64,000 nucleotides of DNA, taken from the IMG/VR virus record IMGVR_UViG_3300042875_000652, positions 19,890-83,889 of that record, one strand, 5' to 3'. The position numbers and the translations under genes are program-made. The notes beneath the pieces were generated by a model. That model was not told where the DNA came from, did not search any database, and saw nothing but the letters and a program-made list of their open reading frames with translations. The stretch is from a virus. This document shows, one piece after another, positions 23,843 to 34,181 of the stretch. How positions within the stretch are numbered: the stretch's first letter is position 1; each line of letters starts with the position of its first letter.

Positions 23843-26800
23843 ATGGTGGATGCCCCTATAAATAGGGAAAGAATCGTAGTTTCGGCGCGGCTTATCGTGC
23901 CTTTGTCGTGCTGCGGTGGATTCAACGAAAAAGCACTTCGCTTTAGGCAGTCAATAAATTCTTCTGTATCTACTGGAAGACTAGAGCCAGAACTTGCATT
24001 AAAAGCAGTCGGTGACGTTTTTAGTTTAAGAAAAAAAACAGCCGAAGATACTGATAATAAAAAAAGAGAATTCACTGGAGACACTCGTCCCGGTGTTGCC
24101 TCAAATGAGTTCGGCTATCGCTGGGACAAATCAGCCAAGTGGGAACCAGGCTCTCGTCTTGTCATAAGCCCGTCGTATACGTCGCGCATGGGAATGGGAA
24201 CCATGCCGAACGTGGGTTGGATTCCTAGAGACGAAAATCAACCAAAGTCTTTTCAGGAAATGATTTCGAGAATTCAATCAGAACCTCAGATTCAGTTACG
24301 AAAATTTAAAGTAAATCCAAAAACTGACGACATAATCCCTGAGTCAGAAAAGATAATTGACCCTTTTGCTATTTCTTCCGGCATGACCATGGAAGAAAGA
24401 CGAAATGCTCAAAGAAAATATCAAATCGATAATCCTGAAGAAAAAAGACTTCCAGGCGCGAGTCTTGAATCACGAGTTCCGGGAGGCTCTCTTTTAAGTA
24501 GAGCAGCAGCTGTTTTTGGTATCCTGAGAGACGAGAACAACAAGTTTCGATGCCCTCCAGGAACTCCGGCAGCAAATCAGTTCACTGACGCAACTGGTTC
24601 CAACTGCTTCGGTTTTAGTGCTTCAAAGTTTTCACGTTTCGCAGCAAGGGAAGCAGCCAGACTTACGGCAGAAGGCGAATACGAGGGGTTGAGAACAAAC
24701 GCTAATGCTTTTTTTGGTTACCTATACGGCGGCAGTCAACAAGCAAGAGGCGTTGCAAGTCCAGAGTTTATTTCCCGATGCGCATACTGGGAAGACCTTT
24801 ATGGAGACAAATTAAAGCCGCCTTCATGGCGCGACACCCCTGTCACAGAAAATCTTCGTCTGTTCAAAAACGGAGCAATACGTGCACAGGACGATATTGC
24901 GAGACAAAAAGCCTCAGCAGTACGTATCTATGATGCTTTAGGAATCGACCCCAGTGACCCAAATGCTCATTTCCAGGCTGTCGAAAAATTACAGAAGATG
25001 CATGTTGATAGTGACGGTGCTGCTGGATGGGACTTAAAGATTTTAAACACTTCTTCTGGTGGAGACGCATCTCGTCTAACTGATTTAGAAGTCAGAGAGT
25101 TTACTGAAGCAAGACTTAAATCAGTTTCAGGGTGGAATCGTTTATCAAACGAAGAACAAAAAAGACTTATTGATTCTGACATTAGAAGGTATCAAGAGAC
25201 AGAACGAGCAATGTTCGAAACACTCTTGGACCAATTCATGCAAAATCCATCAACAGCGAGAGTGCTTGGAAGAGTTGAATATAACTTTTTATCTGATGAC
25301 GAAGCTGGAACAGGAATGTACAGAGATGCCCCCTCTATTGTTCCACGATTAAAACCAGACGGAACACCAGTTCTTGACAAAGCCGGCAACCCCGTAATGG
25401 GCAAAGTTCCCGGAGAACTACGTAGCGTTATTCATATAAACATGAAAGAAATTCTACAAAATCAAGAAACAATGCTTCCAAACATGGGACCAGATGAAAG
25501 ATTGGCAATTTCTGCGATTGGCGCACGAAGCGAAGCCGAAGGTCGTTTAGCGGTTGCAGATTTTCTTGTCAACGTAGACCATACCGCAAGAGGAATGGCT
25601 GGACTAATTGATGGTGTCTACTCTTTCTCTAGTCACATCATGCTTCACGAGCACGCACATAGTATTCAGCTTCAAGTATTCATGGCGAAAATTCAAGAAC
25701 AGATAGACAGCAAAGGTTTCATATCTGTTCCCATAGTAGACAGAAACGGAATCGTTAAAGGGACAAGAAACGTAGACTCAATCTACAGACTGTCCGGCGA
25801 TGACGTTATGGCGATAATGACCGACGTAGCGGACGACATAAACCTGGATTCCTTAAAAGACGCCATGGAGCGCATCAAATCTGTGGCACCTCTTGCTGGA
25901 GCGTATCCAAGAGATGCATACAAAGAAGGCTCAGAGGTTTGGGCTCTTGAAGTAGCAGCAGAACTACACGCCCTTCGCGCGAGAGGCATAATATACGGAG
26001 ACGACATTGACGCAGCTTTAGCCTTTATGGACGACATAGGCGATAGTAGAGCGTCGATTGACAGAGCTCTTGGTGACGAGACCGCAGCGCTTGTTGACAT
26101 GGACGACGTGTTCACTATTCGTCCAGACTCCGTCGTTCCGGACGGCATGCCGGAAGAATCCATAACAGAAGCGCTAGGGGACAGGGACGAACGCATTGCT
26201 TCTGCTCTTCGTGAGGAAATAAAACAATTCAAGACGGGATTCAAAGACCTTCCTGAAGATGAAATGATTTCAGAAGCTGCAATTATTGAATCTCAGAGAG
26301 ATGCTTCAAATAACACGTTAAAGAAACTTAATGATTTCGAGATTGACCCGTCCCTGCCTGAAGACGAGAAAGAGTCAATAAGGGGATATCTAGAGAATCT
26401 TAAGAAGCAAACGCAAATGGAATTGGACTTCCACGACACTAGATACAACGAAGCATCAAAAGCGTGGAGAAAAAAGTACGGCATCGGAGCTAGAGGAGAA
26501 AAAGACAGATTTAAAGAATCCGTTAAGGCAGTCCGTGAAAGAGAAGGACTGTTTGATGATGTTGAAATTGAAGAACTTGCAAAAATAGCAGCTCTCGACG
26601 ACCTTCGTAAGTCTGTAGAAAAAATGCCAGAGAAGAAGATAATTCGACGCCTGGCTGATGACGAAATATACCTAAGCACTCTTGACCCATCTTCCGACGA
26701 GGCTAAAAACCTAATTGAAAAGATTGACGTCATAAAAGAGCAGTATGTACAAAACATGCGTGACGCAGGAGACAAGTCGACGACTGCCAAATTAAAGAAA

Positions 26801-29800
26801 AACCTAGACCAGAGTGTTAAGGATTTAATTTCTCCTCCAGCAAAAAAGAACGTGTCCTTAAAGAGCAAGCAAGAAGCAAAAGACCACGCAACAAAAGAAC
26901 GTCGCCGGGTTCGCGGAACTGCAGAGCAGAAAAAAGCAGTCAAAGAACTCGGAGACATTGCATCTTCGGACGTAGGACAACTGCTTGACCCTGCGGCTCA
27001 GACCAGGGCCGGAAGAGCAATAAACAAAAGAAACGCCAGAATAAAGAGATTGGGACTTACGGTTGATGAAAAATCATCTGAAGAAGGCGACGTTGTCCAG
27101 CAAGTTCAAAATTTGCTAATTCCAGTCATGGAAGTAATCGACGGAACGTCTATTGCTGACCCGTTCGAGATAGAAACAGTTATTGATTTCGATTCAGGAG
27201 TTCTACGAGGAAAAATTGAAGGCAAAGAAATTGAAATGCCTCAATTTGTTTCCGGCAAGGTTCTGACGACGAAAACAAAAAAGCTGGACATGCCAGAAAA
27301 AGGAATTCGCGACAAAGAAACTGGGAAAACCGCTCGCCGCGTAGTTGTACAGGTTCGCGAGGGAGACAGAGGCCTCTTTCCTTCAGCAGGAGAAGACGAC
27401 CAACGCTTTGTTGCTCCACCTGGACGCCTTCGCATTACGGGGATAGACCCCGACGGAACAGTAAGAGCAGAGTTGTCTTATCAAAAAGACTCTGTTGAGG
27501 TCATTGACTCCATGGCATACAGTTTGGAGACAAACAAAACTGATGCAATTTGGGCGCAGAGCCACGGTAAAAAAATCAAAGCAGTAGCAGACAAGTACGT
27601 TAACTCGCGCCGTGAATCAGGTAAGGAATCTACGGGTTCAAGAAGTGATTACGATTCCGTCTCAGAAACCTCAAGCAAAACAGTTGTAGACGAGGTTGTG
27701 GACGCTGGTGGTTCTTTCGGAGAAGGTTTTGACGAACTACCCCCTCACTTGTCGTCTGATGACTCAAGTTCCCGCTTGTCTTCTGGAAAGAAAGACGTAC
27801 TGGGCGCTCCCGCTACGCGCAAGCAAAGAACAGAATTAAGAAATAAGTCAATGTCTTCTCAGGTTAGGGAAGTTAAATCCATTCTTGGAGGAGGACAGGG
27901 GGACTCGGCTGACCCACTGTCAAGGGGTGACATCCACCCAGACGTTGCTCGTTTAATCGCCGATACTCCAGAAGAAGACCTGTTAGCAAGAGCCGAGAAT
28001 ACTGCATACAGAATGCATGAAGGTTTCGATAGAAGAGTACGTGTTCGCGCAACAGATGACGACATTGAGAGACTTTCTTCCACGGGCTCCATAAGGTCCC
28101 CGTTTGCTTCTCCAGACGATGAAGCAAAAAGAACATCACGCAGAGCGCAAAGATACTCAGGAATGGGTCCAGACGAGCGCTCTTCAAGACTGTCTTCCGG
28201 CCGAACTATTGATTCTTCAGAGAATTTAGCTGAAAGAAAAAGGCAAGAAAAAGAAGTTGCAGTTAAGGCTTTTGAAATATTTGACAAAGTCCTTAACGCC
28301 GACGGAAAAAACTTAGACGACATGTCCGAAGCAGAACTCTCTGCGTCTTTCGGTGGGAAAGTAAAGAAATCTAAGAGAAAATCAGTAAGTGCTACAAACG
28401 ACTCGCTTTATGAAGTGGACGACGTGCCGACAGCTATTGCGTTAATGATGTTGGGGCATCACGTTGCTGTTAAAGACCAGGACCTAAGATTGACCGAGCA
28501 ATCACAAAAAGCATTTGAAGAAGAAGTTAAAAATGCTGCAAAGAAACATATTGACGCCCAAAACCCTCACCCTAAATGGGTTCAGTATCAAGAACAGTAT
28601 AAAAAAGATTCTCCAGATTTAGACTATGGAGACCCTGCAGTTGTCAAGGAAATGGAAAAGAACTACGTAGACAGCTATCAAGCAGACCTTTGCGCTTTGT
28701 ATAGTCCGGCACAAAACTTGCTGTGCTCGGGGCATATCGGTATTGATAGAGAAAAAATGCCTCAGACAAACGGAAGGTCTGCAGGCTACGATACTGTCGC
28801 GGTAAGAGCGCTTAAAGCCGGAGAAGCCGCCGGAAAGTTTGAACCTGCAAAGACTATAAAAAGAAACGCTGCAGTAGACGCAGAGTTCGCAGAAGAACTT
28901 AATGCAGCAGTAATTAAAGCCAACGCTGGTCTAGTCAAAAAGGGTAAACCAGAATTAACAGACGAAGAGATTTCAAAAAAACTTTATGAGATAGTTTCAG
29001 AAAAACATTCATTAAGGAATCAATTTGGGGACAAAACACAAGAACAACACAAGGGTGATTCTTACGACAAAATGTCTGATGCTTCGAAAAATTGGCTATA
29101 TGAAAACACTGACTGGAACGACACTGAAGTAAACTTGGAGACACCATTCATAGAATGGCTAAATGGAGTTATTGAGCCAGAAAACGGCGAACCTTCGGTA
29201 ATCCTTAAAGAGGTAAATCCTGGTGATTATGCTCCATCACAGCAGCAGCTAGTTGCATCAAAAGTAGACGGTACCGCTAGGCAAATACAAGAAAAAGCCA
29301 TAGAAGTTGCCGAGGGCATAAGAGCTGATAATCCTGGAATATCGGACGAAGACTTTAGAACAAAATACCTAGAAGAAATGAAAAAGCAATGGTTTATGCA
29401 GCCCATCCTTACTGCAAGTGATGGGTTTATTGTTGACGGTCACCATAGGTGGGCAGGAATAAACGTAGGAAACAGTTCACTTTCGGAAGAATTACGACTC
29501 CCTTTGAATGTTAATGAAATACAAACGGACATAATTGAAGCTTTGACCCTAGGAAAAATCTTCCAAGACGCTTGGGGTATTAAAGAAGCGCGCCTTGGAG
29601 CTGAAAACAAGTGGAAAGAGGGAGAAATAACCGACATTAGTAAAAACGAAATATCTCAACTCATGGACGGTTTGACCAAAAACGTGGGCACCCTTGTGGA
29701 CGAAAAGTACGCAGAAGGAAATTTTGTTCAGCTTGGCTCGATTGGTCTTTCAAACAATCCAGACTACGCAGCACGAGCCAAGGAAAGACAGACTAGTGCT

Positions 29801-31012
29801 CTGACAAGAAGACCCGGCCCAGCAGCAAGAGCTCGTGAACTAGAGCTTGATGCAGCCATTCGTGATGCAGGGAGACAACGTTCGCCAGATGCTCCCGCGG
29901 AAAGAGAATCTGTTGGCAGATTGGCAAAAATGCGTAAAGGAAAGAGACTTAGTAGTGGAAAGACTATCGATGCTCCCGCTTCAGGCAAGACGGTAGGAAT
30001 GTCTCCTAAAAACTACGCAAGCGAATATTATTCAAGAATAGGTCTACCAAGCTCTCTTGACCCAGACATGATGCCAGTAAGTGGATATCTCGTTCATAAA
30101 TCTCACATAGATGCAAAACGTGCTCAGATTACAAAAGGCGGAATGCCTGGAAATCTCAGACCAGATGGTGTGTTTGAAGTAGGGGACGAAGATTTAGTTG
30201 GAGACGGCCTAACGGCCTTGGGTGATATGGAAATAGTTTTGCGCCCTGGAGTGTCAAACCGGGTCGCTTACGGACGAGGCAATGCTCTCACTTCGGCTCA
30301 CAGGCCCGTAATGCTTAACTCACGTAACAGGGACGACGTAGCTGACGCAATCCTTAATGCCGACGGAGTAAACGCTGAAGAAACAAAACGAGAAGCCCTT
30401 TTACACATGCTCTCTTCTTCTTTGAATAACGATTTTTCAAACGCAAACGCATCAAGAAGCTCTAGTGGAAAAATGCCATCTTCGTTCGACAAGAAACTAC
30501 CCGAAGGCTCCACCAGGGAACCTTTTGAGGCTCAGATTTTGGGCGGATTTGACGTTGCTGATATCGAACAAATAAACGTTCCGTTGAGCAAGATTGAGGC
30601 CGCCTCGGCGAAAGAAGACATTTCCGACGTTGTTGATGCCGTATCGATTGCTGACAAGTTAAGAAAAGCCGGATTTTCTCAAGAAGAAATTGAATACTTT
30701 TACTCTATGGGCGGGGGACAATCGTTAGATACAGCAAGCATGTCTATGCTGCGTAAATACAGAGCGTCACAAAAGATGAAAGACGACTTTGCCAAGCGTG
30801 GTCTGAATAATGTCAAGTTTGCTCACCCGAATGGTTTCAATATTGAAGACGCTCGTTCTCACTCTAAGAGCGCCAAAGCAGGCCAGTCTGTTGAGTCAAC
30901 CCTCAAGGACTCTATAGCTGAGGAAATTATTGCAGCAGCGAAAGACTTGCTCAAAGAAATGAAAAAAACAAACAAGCCAAAAGTTACATCTATATTCGGA
31001 GGAAAACTATGA
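23843..31012 (+). CDS. Giant polyvalent protein 2: zincin metallopeptidase, ART-like fold, ParB-like domain
   Basis: 2389 residues, ATG with GGAAGGGAG ahead of it. A two-cysteine motif (C237-P-x-G...F-T-D...C255) lies near the N-terminus. A zinc metallopeptidase with HEHAH at 602-606 and a likely third ligand in WALEVAAELHAL follows. A long coiled-coil stretch covers about 770-1080. Around 1180-1200 RFVAPPGRLRITGIDPDG resembles the last strand of ADP-ribosyltransferases, but the catalytic E-x-E is not evident (EDDQ), so it may be inactive. Residues about 1800-1900 carry a ParB-like domain (DGFIVDGHHRWAG). Near 2230 EAQILGGFDVADIEQI resembles a toxin or ART-type ending. [RK]LSSG or variant sites lie at 1311, 1410, 1449, 2035 and 2205. 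No protease of its own is present. It follows the acidic protein by 15 bases and overlaps the next gene by four. Role as an injected effector set is inferred from family context. Confidence 0.85.
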   Translation: MVDAPINRERIVVSARLIVPLSCCGGFNEKALRFRQSINSSVSTGRLEPELALKAVGDVFSLRKKTAEDTDNKKREFTGDTRPGVASNEFGYRWDKSAKWEPGSRLVISPSYTSRMGMGTMPNVGWIPRDENQPKSFQEMISRIQSEPQIQLRKFKVNPKTDDIIPESEKIIDPFAISSGMTMEERRNAQRKYQIDNPEEKRLPGASLESRVPGGSLLSRAAAVFGILRDENNKFRCPPGTPAANQFTDATGSNCFGFSASKFSRFAAREAARLTAEGEYEGLRTNANAFFGYLYGGSQQARGVASPEFISRCAYWEDLYGDKLKPPSWRDTPVTENLRLFKNGAIRAQDDIARQKASAVRIYDALGIDPSDPNAHFQAVEKLQKMHVDSDGAAGWDLKILNTSSGGDASRLTDLEVREFTEARLKSVSGWNRLSNEEQKRLIDSDIRRYQETERAMFETLLDQFMQNPSTARVLGRVEYNFLSDDEAGTGMYRDAPSIVPRLKPDGTPVLDKAGNPVMGKVPGELRSVIHINMKEILQNQETMLPNMGPDERLAISAIGARSEAEGRLAVADFLVNVDHTARGMAGLIDGVYSFSSHIMLHEHAHSIQLQVFMAKIQEQIDSKGFISVPIVDRNGIVKGTRNVDSIYRLSGDDVMAIMTDVADDINLDSLKDAMERIKSVAPLAGAYPRDAYKEGSEVWALEVAAELHALRARGIIYGDDIDAALAFMDDIGDSRASIDRALGDETAALVDMDDVFTIRPDSVVPDGMPEESITEALGDRDERIASALREEIKQFKTGFKDLPEDEMISEAAIIESQRDASNNTLKKLNDFEIDPSLPEDEKESIRGYLENLKKQTQMELDFHDTRYNEASKAWRKKYGIGARGEKDRFKESVKAVREREGLFDDVEIEELAKIAALDDLRKSVEKMPEKKIIRRLADDEIYLSTLDPSSDEAKNLIEKIDVIKEQYVQNMRDAGDKSTTAKLKKNLDQSVKDLISPPAKKNVSLKSKQEAKDHATKERRRVRGTAEQKKAVKELGDIASSDVGQLLDPAAQTRAGRAINKRNARIKRLGLTVDEKSSEEGDVVQQVQNLLIPVMEVIDGTSIADPFEIETVIDFDSGVLRGKIEGKEIEMPQFVSGKVLTTKTKKLDMPEKGIRDKETGKTARRVVVQVREGDRGLFPSAGEDDQRFVAPPGRLRITGIDPDGTVRAELSYQKDSVEVIDSMAYSLETNKTDAIWAQSHGKKIKAVADKYVNSRRESGKESTGSRSDYDSVSETSSKTVVDEVVDAGGSFGEGFDELPPHLSSDDSSSRLSSGKKDVLGAPATRKQRTELRNKSMSSQVREVKSILGGGQGDSADPLSRGDIHPDVARLIADTPEEDLLARAENTAYRMHEGFDRRVRVRATDDDIERLSSTGSIRSPFASPDDEAKRTSRRAQRYSGMGPDERSSRLSSGRTIDSSENLAERKRQEKEVAVKAFEIFDKVLNADGKNLDDMSEAELSASFGGKVKKSKRKSVSATNDSLYEVDDVPTAIALMMLGHHVAVKDQDLRLTEQSQKAFEEEVKNAAKKHIDAQNPHPKWVQYQEQYKKDSPDLDYGDPAVVKEMEKNYVDSYQADLCALYSPAQNLLCSGHIGIDREKMPQTNGRSAGYDTVAVRALKAGEAAGKFEPAKTIKRNAAVDAEFAEELNAAVIKANAGLVKKGKPELTDEEISKKLYEIVSEKHSLRNQFGDKTQEQHKGDSYDKMSDASKNWLYENTDWNDTEVNLETPFIEWLNGVIEPENGEPSVILKEVNPGDYAPSQQQLVASKVDGTARQIQEKAIEVAEGIRADNPGISDEDFRTKYLEEMKKQWFMQPILTASDGFIVDGHHRWAGINVGNSSLSEELRLPLNVNEIQTDIIEALTLGKIFQDAWGIKEARLGAENKWKEGEITDISKNEISQLMDGLTKNVGTLVDEKYAEGNFVQLGSIGLSNNPDYAARAKERQTSALTRRPGPAARARELELDAAIRDAGRQRSPDAPAERESVGRLAKMRKGKRLSSGKTIDAPASGKTVGMSPKNYASEYYSRIGLPSSLDPDMMPVSGYLVHKSHIDAKRAQITKGGMPGNLRPDGVFEVGDEDLVGDGLTALGDMEIVLRPGVSNRVAYGRGNALTSAHRPVMLNSRNRDDVADAILNADGVNAEETKREALLHMLSSSLNNDFSNANASRSSSGKMPSSFDKKLPEGSTREPFEAQILGGFDVADIEQINVPLSKIEAASAKEDISDVVDAVSIADKLRKAGFSQEEIEYFYSMGGGQSLDTASMSMLRKYRASQKMKDDFAKRGLNNVKFAHPNGFNIEDARSHSKSAKAGQSVESTLKDSIAEEIIAAAKDLLKEMKKTNKPKVTSIFGGKL

Positions 31013-31527
31013 GAGCCGCACTTGTAGCACTTCTTGGGGATTCACGTGTTTATTATGACGTGGACGCAAAAAGAGGCCAGAAGGACGCGGCTGTCGAGAA
31101 AGCTGACGGCTCGGTTGTAAAAATGGATTTAATGCACTTGTCAAGTACGGCTAGAAATCTTACAAAACTACGAAACACTCCTTTTCAAAGGTTCGTATGG
31201 GACTCCCCTAAAGACCCCTTGTCGGGAGCATGGTACGAAACCTTTATTGAGAAAACACGTCCAATAAACGATTCACTCATGGACTCAATGCCAATGCATT
31301 CAGCGCTTGGTAAAAACAAAAAAAAGATAGACAAAACTAAAAAGTCCGTCAAGTCTTTCCAACTGGACGAAATCACTCGCCGCATGCTTTCCAACTCGTG
31401 CTGCAGCGAGGTGGTACAGTTAAACATAAACGATTACGCCTTTAAGTCGCTAGAAGAACGCGACTTTGCGTGGCTTTCAGTTAAGACTATGAGAAGTATA
31501 GAAAAGGCCATAAATGATGAACAGTGA
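31009..31527 (+). CDS. Hypothetical basic protein downstream of giant protein 2
   Basis: 172 residues, overlaps the giant gene by ATGA, so translation is coupled. No domain recognised. It contains two adjacent cysteines (SNSCCSEVV) and a basic central stretch (KNKKKIDKTKKSVK). An LSST tripeptide-plus-Thr lies near residue 45. Position in the head-gene block suggests a minor head or internal protein. Confidence 0.6.
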   Translation: MRAALVALLGDSRVYYDVDAKRGQKDAAVEKADGSVVKMDLMHLSSTARNLTKLRNTPFQRFVWDSPKDPLSGAWYETFIEKTRPINDSLMDSMPMHSALGKNKKKIDKTKKSVKSFQLDEITRRMLSNSCCSEVVQLNINDYAFKSLEERDFAWLSVKTMRSIEKAINDEQ

Positions 31528-32170
31528 CGGAATCAAGGCAGACCCTCTTGGCGGTTTGTTGCCCCAAGAGCTTGTCACTGGGGACATCTTGCGTGGTAGA
31601 GGACCAAGGCGTGGAAACCTTGAGCGCCTCCTCAGATACTGGCGTCCCATCATGAAGAAGCCAGGCGGCTTTCGTAGGTGTCGGGTCATTCTGGTTAACC
31701 ATCCAGAACTGTACCCACTAAACAATATCTGTGCTTGGTTGCATCACGAAACTACTGGTCTTTGGCCAAACGAAGGTTGCCATCATCCAGGTATGAAGAA
31801 CTGCAGGAAGAAGCTCCGGAAACTGACCAACTGGACAGACTCTCAGTTCAATACTTCCCTTTCGGGGAAAAAGCCTAAAAATATGATTAGGACTTCTGGA
31901 GAAAAATCTGATTCACCATTTGGTTCTGATTTGTTCTTTTACGAACAACCAGATACTGATTTTAAATCAAACGAAAATTCGGTCGTAACAGAGTCGGATA
32001 TTTTCCACGCTATGAAGGTTCTGAATGAGTTTTGCGAGATGGAAAAAGATTTTGTGACCTTCTTAAGAAATGACAAAAATTGGCAAATAGAGGGTGAAGA
32101 CGAATCCGGAAAGAAATCCTTTTCTCAGGTTCTGAAAACGTCTTCACTAGAGGATGAGTGCTGTGGATAA
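31514..32170 (+). CDS. Conserved-looking His/Cys-rich hypothetical protein
   Basis: 218 residues. The first half is compact and well patterned: GNLERLLRYWRPIMKKPGG, RVILVNHPELYPLNNICAWLHHETTG, then GCHHPGMKNCRKKLRK. The clustered Cys and His residues could bind zinc. The second half is acidic and looks less ordered, ending in DECCG. It overlaps the preceding gene by 14 bases and the next by 17. Function not recognised; the regular first half suggests a conserved phage fold. Confidence 0.6.
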   Translation: MMNSDGIKADPLGGLLPQELVTGDILRGRGPRRGNLERLLRYWRPIMKKPGGFRRCRVILVNHPELYPLNNICAWLHHETTGLWPNEGCHHPGMKNCRKKLRKLTNWTDSQFNTSLSGKKPKNMIRTSGEKSDSPFGSDLFFYEQPDTDFKSNENSVVTESDIFHAMKVLNEFCEMEKDFVTFLRNDKNWQIEGEDESGKKSFSQVLKTSSLEDECCG

Positions 32171-34181
32171 CGCAAACGACTGCTGTAGCGGGAATGAGAT
32201 ACTAGTAACAAGGGTTTTACTGTTTAACCCTGCTCAAAAACAAAATATTGACTATATCCGCGGGACAAAAACGTTAACTCAAGAAATTACCGATTACAAA
32301 GCTTTGTCTAGAAAATTTGGCAACACCAGAAGAATTCAGCGTAATCAGCAATCTAGTGGAATGCAGTTTAAGGCGAACGCTTTGCGACAGTTGGGAAGTT
32401 CGGCGTTAAGCGTGGCGGTCCCAGGAGATTCTGGCCCACTGCGCTCACCAGTACGTTCTGCTATTTACAGAACAATAACCCCAGGACGCCCAGGGGGTCG
32501 TGGCGGTTCACTTCCTGGGCAAAACAGGGCTCATCGATGCCCAGAGGGATATCAATACGGTGGAAGATTTACAGACAATAGGCTTTCTACTTGTGGTGCA
32601 AAGCTCTTTGCAATCCCCTCTGCTCTCGGTGCAGCAATTGGGGCAGCCAGAGGAGCCCTTACTTCCGGAATATCTTCAGAAACACGTGGAAGAGACCTAA
32701 CAGGGTCACCTTACGACAGCTCAATTATCCTGTCTCGCGCACCTCAAATACCTAAGGTTGGAGCCTTCAACAGTCGTGCGTCTCTAAGTAGGCTAAAAGA
32801 AGAAATAAGCTCAATAGGAAAGTTCAATAAAGAATCGGGCTTAAAAGTAAGAAGAATGATTCGTCGTGACGGCTTTGTACTTGAACCAGTTGTTCCTAAC
32901 AAAGTACTAAGAGCAATCCCTGACAACAGAGACATGGAGGGAGCATATTTCGTGATGTCAGCCCTTTCTCCAAAAGACATCGGAGGAGAAGAGTTGGGCC
33001 TCCTTTCAAACACTGGAGTGACTTCTCTAATTTATGTACTCCCGGGCGGCTCGTCTGTCACGCTAGAAAAAGCGAGAGCGCTAGAAGTTGGTGAAAGAAG
33101 AAAACTTGGAAGAACACTAAATCAAGTTATTGCAATCGACAACTCAAGAGACCCTTCAAAACGCCTCAAAGCACTAGCTGACGCCATTGGTGACGGCATG
33201 CTCTATTCCGAAGATTTCGTAGGAGTTAAAAATCCAAACGAAATAGTCAAGGGCAGAATCAGCTGGGCATCACAGGTGTGGGGAAAGCGCATGATGACGC
33301 AACCCCAGTCTTCGTCTACGCGTGATACAGAATCTTTTGGGCCACGTAGAAAGCTGATATCGAATGTAGATTCAGCAGTTCAGCATCTCATCAATGGTGG
33401 TTCAATGTCAGATATTGACCCAAAAATTATGTCCAAAGTTTTATCCAAGTCAGGCGTGATTCAGAAACAGAAGCTTGCCAACAATATAGTTGCTATCGCC
33501 ACCCCTACAGAGCGTTTGTTTCTTTACAATAAGCCAAACAGGTTTCAGCATATTGGAGAAAGATTTGCTGCTGACGTTCAACAGCAGCTAGGACTGGAAT
33601 CACCAGACGTAATCTTTGCCGACAAACCAGGAGAAGTAAGAAAATTCTTACGACAAGAGGTTACAAGCGCAATCCCTGGTGGCGTCTTCAACCCAGAGAT
33701 AAAGTTCAACGAGCTTGAGCCTTCTGACGTTGCTGCATTAATGGTGTCGGACTACCTGACCGACCAAAGAGAACGCCCACTTACGTCTATCTACACCATA
33801 GATACTCCTGATGCAAGAAGACTTATAGCAGGGCAAAACGCAACATCTGGACTCGTTGATTTGTCCAAGATAGAAATTACAAAACGTATGAATTTGCGTT
33901 TAAATGATTTCTACGCAACACAGCTCACTCCTTCGTATTCTGACTATTATCAGTCGCTCAAGGCGCAGCAAAGAGTTGCATTTATGAAGTTTTTGTCCGT
34001 AATGATTCAAAGAGCAAAAAAATTTAACTCATTAGAGTTTCAAAAATCTCTATCAAAATACGGCCTTTCTGAGGGTGAAAAAATACATATAAATATTCTT
34101 GGCAAACTGTTTGATGCAAGACTAGAAAACTTAAATGCTGGAAAAGATACTCTTAAAAAATTAATTAGTGGAGCTATATAA
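32154..34181 (+). CDS. Possible kinase-like (HipA/PI4K-type) head-region protein
   Basis: 675 residues. Near residues 129-147 it has C-P-E-G...F-T-D...C, with the same 18-residue spacing between cysteines as giant protein 2. Residues 450-590 show a pattern resembling the kinase fold of HipA and PI3/4-kinase-like proteins: LFLYNKP (possible ATP-binding Lys), RFAADVQQQLGLESPDVIF, then ALMVSDYLTDQRERPLTSIY in place of the usual D-x-x-x-x-N-x-D-R. The usual catalytic Asp-Arg-Asn signature is not clean, so activity is uncertain. An SSG near residue 67 resembles the giant-protein motif. The kinase call is a low-confidence inference; the open frame itself is solid. Confidence 0.6.
   Translation: MSAVDNANDCCSGNEILVTRVLLFNPAQKQNIDYIRGTKTLTQEITDYKALSRKFGNTRRIQRNQQSSGMQFKANALRQLGSSALSVAVPGDSGPLRSPVRSAIYRTITPGRPGGRGGSLPGQNRAHRCPEGYQYGGRFTDNRLSTCGAKLFAIPSALGAAIGAARGALTSGISSETRGRDLTGSPYDSSIILSRAPQIPKVGAFNSRASLSRLKEEISSIGKFNKESGLKVRRMIRRDGFVLEPVVPNKVLRAIPDNRDMEGAYFVMSALSPKDIGGEELGLLSNTGVTSLIYVLPGGSSVTLEKARALEVGERRKLGRTLNQVIAIDNSRDPSKRLKALADAIGDGMLYSEDFVGVKNPNEIVKGRISWASQVWGKRMMTQPQSSSTRDTESFGPRRKLISNVDSAVQHLINGGSMSDIDPKIMSKVLSKSGVIQKQKLANNIVAIATPTERLFLYNKPNRFQHIGERFAADVQQQLGLESPDVIFADKPGEVRKFLRQEVTSAIPGGVFNPEIKFNELEPSDVAALMVSDYLTDQRERPLTSIYTIDTPDARRLIAGQNATSGLVDLSKIEITKRMNLRLNDFYATQLTPSYSDYYQSLKAQQRVAFMKFLSVMIQRAKKFNSLEFQKSLSKYGLSEGEKIHINILGKLFDARLENLNAGKDTLKKLISGAI

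Noticed and set aside
26293-26958. A 221-codon minus-strand frame inside giant protein 2
   Set aside because: Antisense of a Lys/Glu/Asp-rich coiled-coil region gives a Phe/Ser-rich shadow; no ribosome site or domain.
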